From Thalassotalea eurytherma (GTDB lineage: Bacteria; Pseudomonadota; Gammaproteobacteria; Enterobacterales; Alteromonadaceae): 64,000 nucleotides of DNA. The stretch is taken from positions 1 to 64,000 of the forward strand of contig NZ_BSSU01000012.1 in assembly GCF_030161415.1 (NCBI RefSeq), given 5' to 3'. Each line of letters starts with the position of its first letter. Positions within the stretch are counted from its first letter, which is position 1. The position numbers were made by a program, and so were the translations under genes. Shown here piece after piece: positions 8,007 to 18,050 of this stretch. The notes below the pieces were generated by a model that ran no database searches, was not told the DNA's origin, and worked only from the letters and a program-made list of their open reading frames with translations.

Positions 8007-9191
8007 GTGGCTAAAGAAAAATTTGAACGTTCGAAACCGCACGTAAACGTTGGTACTATCGGACACGTTGACCACGGTAAAACAACTTTAACAGCTGCTA
8101 TCTCTGCAGTATTAACAAAGACTTTCGGTGGTGAAACTCGTGATTTCGCACAAATCGATAACGCTCCAGAAGAGCGTGAGCGTGGTATTACAATTAATAC
8201 TTCTCACATCGAGTACGATACAGAAACACGTCACTACGCACACGTAGATTGTCCAGGTCACGCCGATTATGTTAAAAACATGATTACAGGTGCTGCACAA
8301 ATGGACGGCGCAATCTTAGTAGTTGCTGCTACAGATGGTCCAATGCCACAAACACGTGAGCACATCTTATTATCACGTCAGGTTGGTGTACCTTACATCA
8401 TCGTATTCATGAACAAATGTGACATGGTAGATGACGAAGAGTTATTAGAATTAGTAGAGATGGAAGTTCGTGAACTTCTTTCAGAATACGACTTCCCAGG
8501 TGATGATTTACCAATCATTGCTGGTTCAGCATTAGGCGCACTTAACGGTGAAGCACAATGGGAAGAGAAGATTTTAGAACTTGCTAACGAATTAGATACA
8601 TACATTCCAGAGCCAGAGCGTGCAATCGACGGTGACTTCATTTTACCAATCGAAGACGTATTCTCAATCCAAGGTCGTGGTACTGTAGTAACTGGTCGTG
8701 TAGAGCGCGGTATCATCACAGTAGGTGACGATGTAGAAATCGTAGGTATCAAAGAGACTACAACGACTACATGTACTGGTGTAGAGATGTTCCGTAAGCT
8801 TCTTGACGAAGGTCGTGCAGGTGAGAACTGTGGTGTTTTATTACGTGGTACTAAGCGTGATGAAGTACAACGTGGCCAAGTATTATGTAAGCCAGGTTCA
8901 ATCAACCCACATACTAAGTTCGAATCAGAAGTATACGTACTAACTAAAGATGAAGGTGGTCGTCATACACCATTCTTCAAAGGTTACCGTCCACAGTTCT
9001 ACTTCCGTACAACTGACATCACAGGTGCTGTAGAGTTACCTGAAGGTGTAGAAATGGTAATGCCAGGCGACAACCTTAAGTTTGTTGTTGAGCTTATCAA
9101 CCCAATCGCGATGGACGAAGGTTTACGCTTCGCAATCCGTGAAGGTGGCCGTACAGTAGGTGCTGGTGTTGTATCTAAAGTAATCGACTAA
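8007..9191 (+). CDS. tuf: elongation factor Tu, copy 1 (tRNA-linked)
   Basis: EF-Tu brings aminoacyl-tRNA to the ribosome as a GTP complex. The 394-residue protein shows [10 protein letters not shown] (P loop), RGITI (switch I), DCPGHADY (switch II) and NKCD (guanine specificity). The start is GTG at 8007, preceded by taaggt. The protein is identical to the second copy at 26048-27232. Within the coding region I count only four differing bases: the start base, 8057, 8063 and 9128. This is the counterpart of E. coli tufB, transcribed behind four tRNAs. Confidence 0.97.
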   Translation: MAKEKFERSKPHVNVGTIGHVDHGKTTLTAAISAVLTKTFGGETRDFAQIDNAPEERERGITINTSHIEYDTETRHYAHVDCPGHADYVKNMITGAAQMDGAILVVAATDGPMPQTREHILLSRQVGVPYIIVFMNKCDMVDDEELLELVEMEVRELLSEYDFPGDDLPIIAGSALGALNGEAQWEEKILELANELDTYIPEPERAIDGDFILPIEDVFSIQGRGTVVTGRVERGIITVGDDVEIVGIKETTTTTCTGVEMFRKLLDEGRAGENCGVLLRGTKRDEVQRGQVLCKPGSINPHTKFESEVYVLTKDEGGRHTPFFKGYRPQFYFRTTDITGAVELPEGVEMVMPGDNLKFVVELINPIAMDEGLRFAIREGGRTVGAGVVSKVID

Positions 9192-9269
9192 CAAATAATT
9201 GCTCCTGCATTATTTGAATTTCCACCATCCATGGTGGTCATATCGAGCTTTAGTTCACATGAGAACTTA

Positions 9270-9299
9270 AAAAAGAGCGCTTCGGCGCTCTTTTTGTTT
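9270..9299 (+). terminator. terminator of tuf copy 1
   Basis: An 11-bp stem (aaaaagagcgc / gcgctcttttt) with a ttcg loop, followed by T-rich sequence. The stretch from the tuf stop to this hairpin is shared with the second tuf copy. The shared 3' untranslated region also holds a small hairpin (ccacca / tggtgg) near 9222-9237. Confidence 0.9.
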
Positions 9300-9603
9300 T
9301 TAGGGCTAAATGACTTCATCTCTGGTGTTTTATAAAAAGTGGGGCTGTCGTCACAGTATGTTTGTGTTTTAGATTTAACTCATGCGTTTAGTGAAAAACT
9401 CACTAACTTTCATTTTTCTTCCTTGTTGTTGCCTTATCGTTATAATGTCGACCAGTTCGTTAACATATTTGTTGAGCTGTAAAGTGCATGTATATGGATG
9501 TGAAACGTTTTACTTCGCTGGTTGTTCTGTCGTTAAGTGCCTTGCAGATTGCTGCAAGGAAAAATTAAATAGCAAGGACGGCATTACATTAGTGAAGTAT
9601 AAA

Positions 9604-9846
9604 ATGCAAAAAATCATTACCGTCATTTATTATTCAGACACCTCGCTTGAACTCGAAGCGCAGTGCCAAACCTTTGATATCAGCAAGAATGGTAGAGTGG
9701 TTATTCCTGATTCGTTTAAGCAAGGGAAATCGATCATCGCTGTTTGCGAAGGTAATATTAATACTCTAAATAAAATGGGTGATCGCGTTACGCCGTTTAC
9801 TCATGCAAGTGTGAATGATTTTACTGCAATAAGCCTTTTACTATAA
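9604..9846 (+). CDS. small conserved protein, TIGR02922-like
   Basis: An 80-residue soluble protein containing ITVIYYSDTSLEL, GRVVIPDSF and GKSIIAVCEGNINTLNKMGD. I recognise this as resembling the TIGR02922 family of small uncharacterised proteins in Colwellia and relatives. Its function is unknown. The VVIP-x-x-F-x-x-GKSI stretch recalls the swapped-hairpin (AbrB/MraZ-like) style, but that is only an impression. The frame stays open upstream to an ATG at 9382, but that extension is Cys-rich and unlike the conserved part, so I prefer 9604. The ribosome-binding site is weak. Confidence 0.65.
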   Translation: MQKIITVIYYSDTSLELEAQCQTFDISKNGRVVIPDSFKQGKSIIAVCEGNINTLNKMGDRVTPFTHASVNDFTAISLLL

Positions 9847-9883
9847 TCAAAAACATAATTTTATTCTTCGGCTTAAATTCAAC

Positions 9884-9911
9884 TTGAGTTAATGTTTTTA
9901 GCCAGTATAAT
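9884..9911 (+). promoter_or_regulatory. promoter of the tRNA-Trp/secE/nusG unit
   Basis: TTGAGT (9884-9889) and TATAAT (9906-9911) are separated by 16 bases, with a GC-rich discriminator (accgtcc). The tRNA-Trp gene starts 73 bases downstream. Confidence 0.7.
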
Positions 9912-9983
9912 ACCGTCCTCACTTCTCGAGTTATTCTTAAATCCCAAACAAACAAGAACCACCCGACAAGTGTAAATAAATTT

Positions 9984-10060
9984 AGGGGTATAGTTCCAAT
10001 TGGTAGAACAGCGGTCTCCAAAACCGACGGTTGGGAGTTCGAATCTCTCTACCCCTGCCA
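9984..10060 (+). tRNA. tRNA-Trp (anticodon CCA)
   Basis: The acceptor aggggta pairs with tacccct. The anticodon loop ctccaaa gives CCA, the T arm is gagttcgaatctc, and the gene ends gcca. It sits immediately upstream of secE, a linkage seen in many gammaproteobacteria. Confidence 0.95.
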
Positions 10061-10136
10061 AATTTATCGTTTAGTGGCATTAGTGACTAAACTGAATAGC
10101 TAAAATTGCTAAATACGATTTACAGGTCAAATATAT

Positions 10137-10517
10137 ATGAATGCAAGTACGGAAAACCAAACTGGTAGTTCGCTCGACGTAATAAAGTGGGGAATTACTT
10201 TCCTAATTTTAGCGGGTGCTGTTTTTGGTAACTATTATTTTGGTAATGAGTCAGTATTATTACGTGCAGTCGGCGTAGTAGTAGCGGTTGCCGTTGCAGC
10301 ATTTATTGCAGCACAAACGGAAAAAGGCCGTACCTTTATTGGATTTGCTAAAGAATCAAGAACTGAAGTTCGTAAGGTTGTTTGGCCTACACGCCAAGAA
10401 GCTATTCAAACAACAGGTATTGTTCTTGTTGCTACATTAGTAATGGCATTGATCTTATGGGGCCTTGATTCAATACTTATGTGGTTAGTTGGTTTAATTA
10501 CTGGGGTGTCGGTGTAA
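10137..10517 (+). CDS. secE: preprotein translocase subunit SecE
   Basis: The small clamp subunit of the SecYEG translocon in the inner membrane. The 126-residue protein has three membrane segments (about 18-35, 44-62, 96-117), like E. coli SecE. The conserved amphipathic region [20 protein letters not shown] precedes the last helix. nusG starts 2 bases after the stop, so the two are coupled. Confidence 0.95.
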   Translation: MNASTENQTGSSLDVIKWGITFLILAGAVFGNYYFGNESVLLRAVGVVVAVAVAAFIAAQTEKGRTFIGFAKESRTEVRKVVWPTRQEAIQTTGIVLVATLVMALILWGLDSILMWLVGLITGVSV

Positions 10518-10519
10518 TC

Positions 10520-11092
10520 ATGACTGAAGAAAAATCTTTCACAGAAGAAACTACTGGTCCAAAGCTACGTTGGTACGTTGTACAAGCGTTTTCTGGTTAT
10601 GAAGCACGTGTTCAGAAAACATTGCTTGAACATATTCAAATCCACAGCTTAGAAGATAAGTTTGGTCAAGTACTTGTACCTACTGAAGAAGTAGTAGAAA
10701 TGCGTGCTGGTCAAAAGCGTAAAAGTGCACGTAAATTCTTCCCTGGCTACGTGCTAGTTGAAATGGCGATGGATGAAGAAGCTTGGCATTTAGTGAAAAG
10801 CGTGCCACGTGTTCTTGGTTTTATTGGTGGTACTTCAGATCGTCCAGCACCTATTACACAACGTGAAGCTGACCGTATCTTACAGCGTTTAGAAGATTCA
10901 ACTGACAAGCCTAAACCTAAAACACTGTTCGAAGTGGGTGAAGTTATCCGTGTTATTGACGGACCATTTGCTGACTTTAACGGTGTTGTTGAAGAACTTG
11001 ATTATGAGAAAAACCGCATCAAAGTATCGGTCCTTATTTTCGGTCGTTCTACGCCAGTTGACCTAGAATTCTCACAAGTTGAAAAAGGATAA
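10520..11092 (+). CDS. nusG: transcription termination/antitermination factor NusG
   Basis: It binds RNA polymerase, suppresses pausing, and couples transcription with Rho or with ribosomes through S10. The 190-residue protein has the NGN domain ([15 protein letters not shown], then FPGYVLVEM) and a C-terminal KOW domain ([25 protein letters not shown]). I take the ATG at 10520, which begins MTEEKSF, over an upstream in-frame start that overlaps secE. Confidence 0.96.
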   Translation: MTEEKSFTEETTGPKLRWYVVQAFSGYEARVQKTLLEHIQIHSLEDKFGQVLVPTEEVVEMRAGQKRKSARKFFPGYVLVEMAMDEEAWHLVKSVPRVLGFIGGTSDRPAPITQREADRILQRLEDSTDKPKPKTLFEVGEVIRVIDGPFADFNGVVEELDYEKNRIKVSVLIFGRSTPVDLEFSQVEKG

Positions 11093-11135
11093 TTTTACTT
11101 TTTTGTTAAAATAGAACAGAAACTAAAATTATTAC

Positions 11136-11165
11136 TTGAAACGGTAGTGTTGATTATTTTATAAT
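11136..11165 (+). promoter_or_regulatory. promoter of rplK-rplA
   Basis: TTGAAA (11136-11141) and TATAAT (11160-11165) are 18 bases apart. The rplK start is at 11310, leaving a leader of roughly 135 bases that probably holds the L1 autoregulatory site, as in E. coli. The -10 box lies inside the loop of the hairpin at 11141-11175. Confidence 0.65.
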
Positions 11166-11181
11166 CCGCTACCGTTTTTAT
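11141..11181 (+). terminator. hairpin with T tract behind nusG
   Basis: A 9-bp stem (acggtagtg / cgctaccgt, one G-U pair) with a 17-base loop is followed by ttttt. It looks like the terminator of the secE-nusG unit and overlaps the rplK promoter. Confidence 0.65.
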
Positions 11182-11309
11182 TTGGGGCACCGAAAAGTCT
11201 TCAAATAAACGGAATTTTCAATCTAACGGGGAGCTAACACTTACTTACATAAGTTGGTGTCGTGTTCATAAGAACTAGCGTTATTACCCAAACATAGGAA
11301 TCTTTAAAG

Positions 11310-11738
11310 ATGGCTAAAAAAGTCCAAGCTTTAATCAAGCTACAAGTAGCTGCTGGTGCAGCTAATCCGTCACCACCAGTTGGTCCTGCATTAGGTCAAC
11401 ACGGTGTGAACATCATGGAATTCTGTAAAGCGTTTAACGCAAAAACAGACGCTTTAGATAAAGGCGCTCCAGTACCAGTAGTAATTACTGTATACAATGA
11501 TCGTTCTTTCACGTTCGAAACTAAGACTCCACCTGCTTCTTACTTACTTAAGAAAGCTGCTGGCATCAAGTCAGGTTCAGGTCGTCCTAACACTGAGAAA
11601 GTTGGTACTGTTACACGTGCTCAACTTGAAGAAATCGTTAAGATGAAAGAACCAGATTTAACAGCAGGCGACATCGACGCTGGTGTTAACACTATCGCGG
11701 GCTCTGCTCGTTCAATGGGCTTAGTGGTAGAGGGTTAA
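11310..11738 (+). CDS. rplK: 50S ribosomal protein L11
   Basis: L11 forms the base of the ribosomal stalk with L10 and binds the GTPase-associated region of 23S rRNA. The 142-residue length and start ([21 protein letters not shown]) match the family, including the Pro-rich thiostrepton-binding segment [20 protein letters not shown]. It lies 4 bases before rplA, the usual L11-L1 operon, which L1 represses in well-studied bacteria. Confidence 0.97.
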   Translation: MAKKVQALIKLQVAAGAANPSPPVGPALGQHGVNIMEFCKAFNAKTDALDKGAPVPVVITVYNDRSFTFETKTPPASYLLKKAAGIKSGSGRPNTEKVGTVTRAQLEEIVKMKEPDLTAGDIDAGVNTIAGSARSMGLVVEG

Positions 11739-11742
11739 TCGA

Positions 11743-12438
11743 ATGGCTAAATTATCAAAGCGCGCTCGTCTAGTTCGTGAAAAAGTAGACGTATTAAAAG
11801 ATTATGAAATCAACGAAGCAATCTCTCTTTTAAAAGAATTGGCAACTGCTAAATTCCGTGAAAGTGTAGATGTTGCAATCAACTTAGGTATCGATGCTCG
11901 TAAATCAGACCAAAACGTTCGTGGTGCAACTGTACTACCTAACGGTACTGGTCGTGACGTTCGCGTTGCTGTTTTCACTCAAGGTGCAAACGCAGAAAAA
12001 GCGAAAGAAGCTGGTGCTGACGTAGTTGGTATGGATGACTTAGCTGAACAAGTTAAAGCTGGTCAAATGGACTTCGACGTTGTTATTGCTACTCCAGATG
12101 CAATGCGTGTTGTAGGTCAGTTAGGTCAAATCTTAGGCCCACGTGGTTTAATGCCTAACCCGAAAGTTGGTACTGTAACTCCTGACGTAGTAACTGCTGT
12201 TAACAACGCAAAAGCTGGTCAGATTCGTTACCGTAACGACAAGAACGGTATCATCCATACTACAATCGGTAAGGTTGATTTCGAAGACGCTAAGTTACAA
12301 GAGAACTTAGAAGCATTATTGGAAGCGCTTAAGAAAGCAAAACCAGCTAATGCTAAAGGTCAATACATTAAGAAGATTTCTGTATCAACGACTATGGGTG
12401 CTGGTGTAACCGTAGATCAAGGTACTTTAAATCTTTAA
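11743..12438 (+). CDS. rplA: 50S ribosomal protein L1
   Basis: A 231-residue L1-stalk protein that helps release deacylated tRNA from the E site. Typical segments are [11 protein letters not shown] and [21 protein letters not shown] (here [14 protein letters not shown]), and it ends in the family's [11 protein letters not shown] region. In other bacteria it also represses its own operon by binding the rplK leader. Confidence 0.97.
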   Translation: MAKLSKRARLVREKVDVLKDYEINEAISLLKELATAKFRESVDVAINLGIDARKSDQNVRGATVLPNGTGRDVRVAVFTQGANAEKAKEAGADVVGMDDLAEQVKAGQMDFDVVIATPDAMRVVGQLGQILGPRGLMPNPKVGTVTPDVVTAVNNAKAGQIRYRNDKNGIIHTTIGKVDFEDAKLQENLEALLEALKKAKPANAKGQYIKKISVSTTMGAGVTVDQGTLNL

Positions 12439-12447
12439 GACCTTTAC

Positions 12448-12487
12448 AGGGGTGAATTATTAAACTATAATTTCGCCCCTTATTTTT
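12448..12487 (+). terminator. terminator or attenuator between rplA and rplJ
   Basis: A 9-bp stem (aggggtgaa / ttcgcccct, one G-U pair) is followed by tattttt. It would reduce or end transcription between the L11-L1 and L10-L12-rpoBC units. Confidence 0.75.
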
Positions 12488-12494
12488 GGTAGGA

Positions 12495-12700
12495 ACTGTT
12501 TATAAACTCGTTTTTTAAACAGTCCCGTCAAAGACCGTAGGTGGGTTGTTTCTGTAACACCCCTTAATTTTCCTACGTAGATGGTGATTACCCAGATATT
12601 TCCTTAGGATTTCTGGCTCTCGCCGTAATGGCCGTAAGCAGTTTTGTTTACGGAGTTGTAATTACCGGATTTTTTCCGGTTGAACCAGGAGTTAAAGCCA
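12495..12700 (+). promoter_or_regulatory. L10 leader (rplJ autoregulatory region)
   Basis: A long leader with conserved L10-leader features: accgtaggtg pairs with cctacgtagatggtga (cgtagg 12536-12541 with cctacg 12572-12577), then gatttctggctctcgccgta. The layout closely resembles the E. coli rplJ leader, where L10-(L7/L12) binds and shuts off translation. An upstream hairpin (actgttta 12495-12502 / taaacagt 12516-12523) is also present. I did not find a convincing separate promoter for rplJ. Confidence 0.75.
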
Positions 12701-13195
12701 ATGGCTATCAATCTTGATGACAAAAAAGCAATTGTTGCTGAAGTTCAAGAAGCTGCCAATGGCGCTCAGTCAGCTGTAATCGCGGATTCTCGCGGTATTA
12801 CAGTTGAAGCAATTACTGTTTTACGTAAACAGGCACGTGAAAATGGCGTATGGATGAAAGTTGTCCGTAACACATTAGCACGTCGTGCTTTACAAGGTAC
12901 TGACTTTGAATGTGTTGCTGAAACACTAGTTGGTCCTTCATTAATTGCATTTTCAAACGAGCATCCAGGTGCAGCAGCGCGTTTATTCACAGACTTCGCT
13001 AAAACGAACGAAGACTTTGAATTAAAAGCAGCAGCATTTGAAGGTAACGCAGTAGACGTAAACATGTTAGCTAAGCTACCAACTTACGACGAAGCAATTG
13101 CACGTTTAATGAGCGCTATGAAAGAAGCATCTGCAGGCAAGCTTGCCCGTACGATTGCAGCAATTCGCGATCAGAAAGAGCAAGAAGCTGCATAA
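12701..13195 (+). CDS. rplJ: 50S ribosomal protein L10
   Basis: The 164-residue stalk-base protein that anchors L7/L12 dimers and interacts with L11. It has [14 protein letters not shown] at the start, [10 protein letters not shown] in the rRNA-binding part, and an Ala-rich C-terminal helix ending KEQEAA that carries L12. The ATG at 12701 follows a good ribosome-binding site (aggag). An upstream in-frame TTG at 12680 is unlikely. Confidence 0.97.
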   Translation: MAINLDDKKAIVAEVQEAANGAQSAVIADSRGITVEAITVLRKQARENGVWMKVVRNTLARRALQGTDFECVAETLVGPSLIAFSNEHPGAAARLFTDFAKTNEDFELKAAAFEGNAVDVNMLAKLPTYDEAIARLMSAMKEASAGKLARTIAAIRDQKEQEAA

Positions 13196-13303
13196 TAGTT
13201 GTTATCCTCTTGTATATAAGAGACCAACTCGCACTTTTTGTATTTTATAGTTATTTCAAACAACCCACTAATTGGTTGTTTATCAAAAACAGGAAATTGA
13301 ATA

Positions 13304-13672
13304 ATGTCTATTTCTAAAGACGATATCCTAAATGCTATTGCTGAAATGTCAGTAATGGACGTAGTTGAATTAATCGAAGCAATGGAAGAGAAGTTCGGCG
13401 TATCTGCTGCAGCTGCTGTTGCTGTTGCTGGCGGTGACGCTGGTGCTGCTGCTGAAGAGCAAACTGAGTTTGACGTAGTATTAGCTAGCTTCGGTGAGAA
13501 GAAAGTTGCTGTAATCAAAGCAGTACGTGGCGCAACTGGTCTTGGCTTAAAAGAAGCTAAAGAATTAGTTGAAGCTGCACCAAAAGCTCTTAAGGAAGGC
13601 GTTTCTAAAGAAGAAGCTGAAGCTCTTAAGAAAGATCTTGAAGAAGCTGGTGCTTCTGTTGAGATCAAATAA
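13304..13672 (+). CDS. rplL: 50S ribosomal protein L7/L12
   Basis: The flexible stalk protein that recruits translational GTPases. The 122 residues consist of an N-terminal dimerisation domain ([20 protein letters not shown]), an Ala/Gly hinge (about 40-55) and a C-terminal factor-binding domain ([22 protein letters not shown]). Codon use is highly biased, fitting its multi-copy role. Confidence 0.97.
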   Translation: MSISKDDILNAIAEMSVMDVVELIEAMEEKFGVSAAAAVAVAGGDAGAAAEEQTEFDVVLASFGEKKVAVIKAVRGATGLGLKEAKELVEAAPKALKEGVSKEEAEALKKDLEEAGASVEIK

Positions 13673-13708
13673 TCTGTATATCAACAGATTAGCTGCCTAA
13701 CAGGCAAT

Positions 13709-13738
13709 GGCTGGTGATTTTTTATCACCGGCCTTTTT
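13709..13738 (+). terminator. rplL-rpoB attenuator
   Basis: A 10-bp stem (ggctggtgat / atcaccggcc, one G-U pair) with a T loop and a T tract after it. A partial terminator in this position is known in E. coli, where it lowers rpoBC expression relative to the ribosomal genes. Confidence 0.8.
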
Positions 13739-13913
13739 GCGCTAAATAAAGTGGTTTTTTTTTACACGAAAACAGTGCATTATAAAAAGTTTAGACGTAC
13801 TGCCAAGTTGATTGCATATTCCTAAGTATGTAATCAACTTGGCATTTGATGTCACAGCAATAGGCTGTCTGCACCCAGACAGATTCGGTATAACCAGCTA
13901 GCTGAGGAACCCC

Positions 13914-16900
13914 ATGGTTTACTCTTACTCTGAAAAGAAACGAATTAGAAAGGACTTTGGTAAAAGTGCACAAGTAATGGATTATCCATTCTTGTTGTCC
14001 ATCCAACTCGAATCTTTCCGAAAGTTCATTGATATTGATCCTACAGGCGAAACCGGCCTTGAAGCCGCGTTCCGTTCAATTTTTCCAATTAAAAGTTATT
14101 CAGGTAGTTCTGAATTACAATACGTAAGTTACCGTTTAGGTGAGCCGTTATTTGACGTTAAAGAATGTCAAATTCGTGGCGTAACCTACTCTGCTCCTTT
14201 ACGTGTGAAATTACGTATGGTGCTTTATGATAAAGACGCACCAGCAGGCACAGTTAAAGATATCAAAGAGCAAGAAGTATATATGGGTGAAATCCCATTA
14301 ATGACAGAGAACGGAACGTTCGTTATTAATGGTACAGAGCGTGTTATTGTTTCACAATTGCACCGTTCACCAGGCGTATTCTTTGATCACGATAAAGGTA
14401 AAACACACTCTTCTGGTAAAGTTTTATATAACGCACGCGTTATTCCTTACCGTGGTTCTTGGTTAGATTTTGAGTTTGACCCTAAAGATAACTTATTTGT
14501 ACGAATTGATCGTCGTCGTAAATTACCTGCTTCAATTATCTTACGTGCGCTAGATTATTCTACGGAAGAAATCTTAGACATGTTCTATGACACAACTGCC
14601 TTTACTATTAAAGGTGAGAAGATGATCATGGAACTTATCCCTGAGCGTCTGCGTGGTGAAACAGCAACTTTCGATATTAAGTTACCTAACGGTGATGTGT
14701 TGGTAGAGCAAGGTCGTCGTATCACTGCTCGTCATATTCGTACGTTATCGAAAGAAAAGATTACCGAATTAGAAGTACCAGCTGATTACATCGTAGGCAA
14801 AGTATTATCAAAAGCTTACGTTGATGAATCTACTGGTGAAGTAATTGCTGAAGCAAATGCTGAAATTACATTAGAATTATTAGCTGAATTAAGCCAAGCT
14901 GGCCACAAAGTGTTAGACACACTATACATGAACGAATTCGATGTTGGTTCATACATGTCTGATACGGTCCGCGTAGATACAACAAGTAATCGCTTAGAGG
15001 CATTAGTGGAAATCTACCGCATGATGCGCCCTGGCGAGCCACCGACAAAAGATGCTGCTGAAGCATTATTTGCGAACTTGTTCTTCTCATTAGAGCGTTA
15101 CGACCTATCAACTGTTGGTCGTATGAAGTTCAACCGTCGTGTTGGTATGGCTGATGATATCGGTGAAGGTACGTTATCAAACGATGACATCATCGCCGTA
15201 ATGAAAACATTAATTGCGATTCGTGATGGTAAAGGTGAAACGGATGATATCGATCATTTAGGTAACCGTCGTATTCGTTCAGTTGGTGAAATGGCTGAAA
15301 ACCAATTCCGTGTTGGTTTAGTTCGTGTAGAACGTGCTGTTCGTGAACGTTTGTCACTTGGTGACCTAGACGCAGTAATGCCACAAGACTTAATTAACGC
15401 TAAACCAATTTCGGCAGCCGTTAAAGAGTTCTTTGGTTCATCGCAACTTTCACAGTTCATGGATCAAAACAACCCGTTATCTGAAGTTACGCATAAACGT
15501 CGTATCTCTGCATTAGGCCCAGGTGGTTTAACGCGTGAACGCGCAGGCTTCGAAGTACGTGACGTTCACCCAACTCACTACGGTCGTGTTTGTCCAATCG
15601 AAACGCCGGAAGGTCCAAACATCGGTCTAATTAACTCATTATCTTGTTACGCACGTACCAATGATTACGGTTTCTTAGAAACTCCATACCGCAAGATCGT
15701 TGATGGTGTAGTAACTGATGAAGTTGATTACCTATCTGCAATTGAAGAAGGTAACTTTGTTGTTGCACAGGCAAACGCTGAAGTTGATGAAAATGGTAAG
15801 TTAGTAGATGGCTTGGTTCCTTGTCGTCACAAAAACGAATTTACATTAATGTCGGCTGAACAAGTTCAGTATATGGATGTATCTCCACAGCAAATCGTTT
15901 CTGTGGCAGCTTCATTAATTCCATTCCTAGAGCATGATGATGCTAACCGTGCCTTAATGGGTGCGAACATGCAACGTCAAGCTGTGCCAACATTAAAGGC
16001 TGATAAGCCGCTTGTTGGTACTGGTATGGAACGCGTTATTGCTGTTGATTCTGGTGTAACAGAAGTAGCAAAACGTGGTGGCGTAGTTGATTACGTTGAT
16101 GCATCACGTATCGTTGTGCGCGTTAACGAAGATGAAATGGTGCCAGGCGAAGCCGGTATCGACATCTACAACCTAACTAAATACACACGTTCTAACCAAA
16201 ACACTTGTATTAACCAGCGTCCACAGTGTCGTGTTGGTGATCCAGTTGTTCGTGGTGATGTATTAGCGGATGGTCCATCTACAGATATGGGTGATTTGGC
16301 ACTTGGTCAAAACATGCGTATCGCATTCATGCCTTGGAATGGTTACAACTTCGAGGATTCGATGTTGATTTCTGAGCGTGTAGCGCAAGAAGACCGTTTC
16401 ACTACGATTCATATCCAAGAATTATCATGTATCGCACGTGATACTAAATTAGGTGCAGAAGAAATTACTTCTGATATCCCTAATGTTGGTGAGTCTGCAT
16501 TAAGCAAGCTAGATGAGTCTGGTGTTGTATACATCGGTGCAGAAGTTAAAGGTGGTGACATCTTAGTAGGTAAAGTAACGCCTAAAGGTGAAACACAGTT
16601 AACACCTGAAGAAAAACTTTTACGTGCTATCTTCGGTGAAAAAGCAGCTGATGTTAAAGACAGCTCTTTACGTGTACCAAACTCAGTTTCAGGTACGATC
16701 ATCGATGTTCAAATCTTCACTCGTGATGGCGTTGAGAAAGACCAACGTGCATTAGAAATTGAAGAAATGCAATTAAGTGAAGTTAAGAAAGATTTAGGTG
16801 ACGAGTTCTCTATCTTAGAAGACGGCATTTATGCTCGTGCTAAGAAGTTGTTGTTATCTGCTGGCTTAAATGAGTCAGATCTTAACTCAATGTCACGTGA

Positions 16901-17942
16901 TAAGTGGTTACAGCAAAACTTATCTGATGAAGCGCAACAAGCTGACTTAGAGCAAATTGCTGAACAATACGATGCTATCAAAGAAGAGTTCGACAAGAAG
17001 TTCGAAACTAAGCGTCGCAAGATCACTCAAGGTGATGATTTAGCACCTGGCGTTTTAAAAATTGTTAAAGTTTACTTAGCAGTTAAACGTCGCATCCAGC
17101 CTGGTGATAAAATGGCTGGTCGTCACGGTAACAAAGGTGTTATCTCTAACGTTGTACCTGTTGAAGATATGCCTTACGACCAAAACGGTGTGCCGGTAGA
17201 TATCGTGCTTAACCCGTTAGGTGTACCATCGCGTATGAACATCGGTCAGATTTTAGAAACTCACTTAGGTATGGCGGCACGCGGTATCGGTGAAAAGATT
17301 GACCGCATGATCAAAGCACAACAAGAAACAGCTAAGTTACGTAGCTTCTTAAAAGAAGTTTATGACTTAGGTGAGTCTCGTCAAGAAGTTGATATTGATA
17401 GCTTCTCTGATGACGAAATTCATCGTTTAGCACAAAACTTGCGTGCAGGTCTTCCAATCGCTACACCAGTATTTGATGGTGCAAGTGAGCGTGAAATTAA
17501 AGACTTATTCAAACTTGCTGATATGCCAGAAAGTGGTCAGTTCATCTTAACTGATGGTCGTACTGGTCGTGAATTTGAACGTCCTGTAACTGTGGGTTAC
17601 ATGTACATGCTGAAACTGAATCACTTAGTTGATGACAAGATGCATGCTCGTTCAACTGGTTCGTACTCACTAGTTACTCAGCAACCACTAGGTGGTAAAG
17701 CTCAGTTTGGTGGTCAGCGTTTTGGTGAGATGGAAGTATGGGCACTAGAAGCATACGGTGCTGCTTACACCTTACAAGAAATGCTTACGGTTAAGTCTGA
17801 TGACGTGAACGGTCGTACTAAGATGTATAAGAACTTAGTCGATGGTGATCACCGTATGGAACCTGGTATGCCTGAGTCATTCAACGTATTACTTAAAGAA
17901 ATTCGTTCTTTAGGTATTAACATTGAATTAGACCAGGAATAA
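13914..17942 (+). CDS. rpoB: RNA polymerase beta subunit
   Basis: The catalytic core subunit of RNA polymerase, 1342 residues, the same length as E. coli RpoB. The rifampicin-binding cluster ([20 protein letters not shown]) carries the usual sensitive-type residues. Other core stretches are [22 protein letters not shown] and the C-terminal [20 protein letters not shown]. It starts at ATG 13914 after a gaggaa site and lies 108 bases before rpoC. Confidence 0.98.
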   Translation: MVYSYSEKKRIRKDFGKSAQVMDYPFLLSIQLESFRKFIDIDPTGETGLEAAFRSIFPIKSYSGSSELQYVSYRLGEPLFDVKECQIRGVTYSAPLRVKLRMVLYDKDAPAGTVKDIKEQEVYMGEIPLMTENGTFVINGTERVIVSQLHRSPGVFFDHDKGKTHSSGKVLYNARVIPYRGSWLDFEFDPKDNLFVRIDRRRKLPASIILRALDYSTEEILDMFYDTTAFTIKGEKMIMELIPERLRGETATFDIKLPNGDVLVEQGRRITARHIRTLSKEKITELEVPADYIVGKVLSKAYVDESTGEVIAEANAEITLELLAELSQAGHKVLDTLYMNEFDVGSYMSDTVRVDTTSNRLEALVEIYRMMRPGEPPTKDAAEALFANLFFSLERYDLSTVGRMKFNRRVGMADDIGEGTLSNDDIIAVMKTLIAIRDGKGETDDIDHLGNRRIRSVGEMAENQFRVGLVRVERAVRERLSLGDLDAVMPQDLINAKPISAAVKEFFGSSQLSQFMDQNNPLSEVTHKRRISALGPGGLTRERAGFEVRDVHPTHYGRVCPIETPEGPNIGLINSLSCYARTNDYGFLETPYRKIVDGVVTDEVDYLSAIEEGNFVVAQANAEVDENGKLVDGLVPCRHKNEFTLMSAEQVQYMDVSPQQIVSVAASLIPFLEHDDANRALMGANMQRQAVPTLKADKPLVGTGMERVIAVDSGVTEVAKRGGVVDYVDASRIVVRVNEDEMVPGEAGIDIYNLTKYTRSNQNTCINQRPQCRVGDPVVRGDVLADGPSTDMGDLALGQNMRIAFMPWNGYNFEDSMLISERVAQEDRFTTIHIQELSCIARDTKLGAEEITSDIPNVGESALSKLDESGVVYIGAEVKGGDILVGKVTPKGETQLTPEEKLLRAIFGEKAADVKDSSLRVPNSVSGTIIDVQIFTRDGVEKDQRALEIEEMQLSEVKKDLGDEFSILEDGIYARAKKLLLSAGLNESDLNSMSRDKWLQQNLSDEAQQADLEQIAEQYDAIKEEFDKKFETKRRKITQGDDLAPGVLKIVKVYLAVKRRIQPGDKMAGRHGNKGVISNVVPVEDMPYDQNGVPVDIVLNPLGVPSRMNIGQILETHLGMAARGIGEKIDRMIKAQQETAKLRSFLKEVYDLGESRQEVDIDSFSDDEIHRLAQNLRAGLPIATPVFDGASEREIKDLFKLADMPESGQFILTDGRTGREFERPVTVGYMYMLKLNHLVDDKMHARSTGSYSLVTQQPLGGKAQFGGQRFGEMEVWALEAYGAAYTLQEMLTVKSDDVNGRTKMYKNLVDGDHRMEPGMPESFNVLLKEIRSLGINIELDQE

Positions 17943-18050
17943 CGGTCAACGAGATAAAGCTGACGTTACAAACTAAGTAACAAATGTCAGTACATGGAGA
18001 GGGCGGCGAGCTGCCCTCTTATCAAGGTTAACTCCGACAGGAGATAGAGT

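Noticed and set aside
8393..8905. A 170-residue minus-strand frame inside tuf, repeated in the second copy
   Set aside because: It is the shadow of the strongly biased tuf codons. It appears in both copies only because the genes are nearly identical.
9382..9603. An N-terminal extension (possible lipoprotein) of the TIGR02922-like protein
   Set aside because: The extension is rich in Cys and unlike the conserved 80-residue part, and a better start exists at 9604. I kept the hidden signal-like frame as a low-interest finding.
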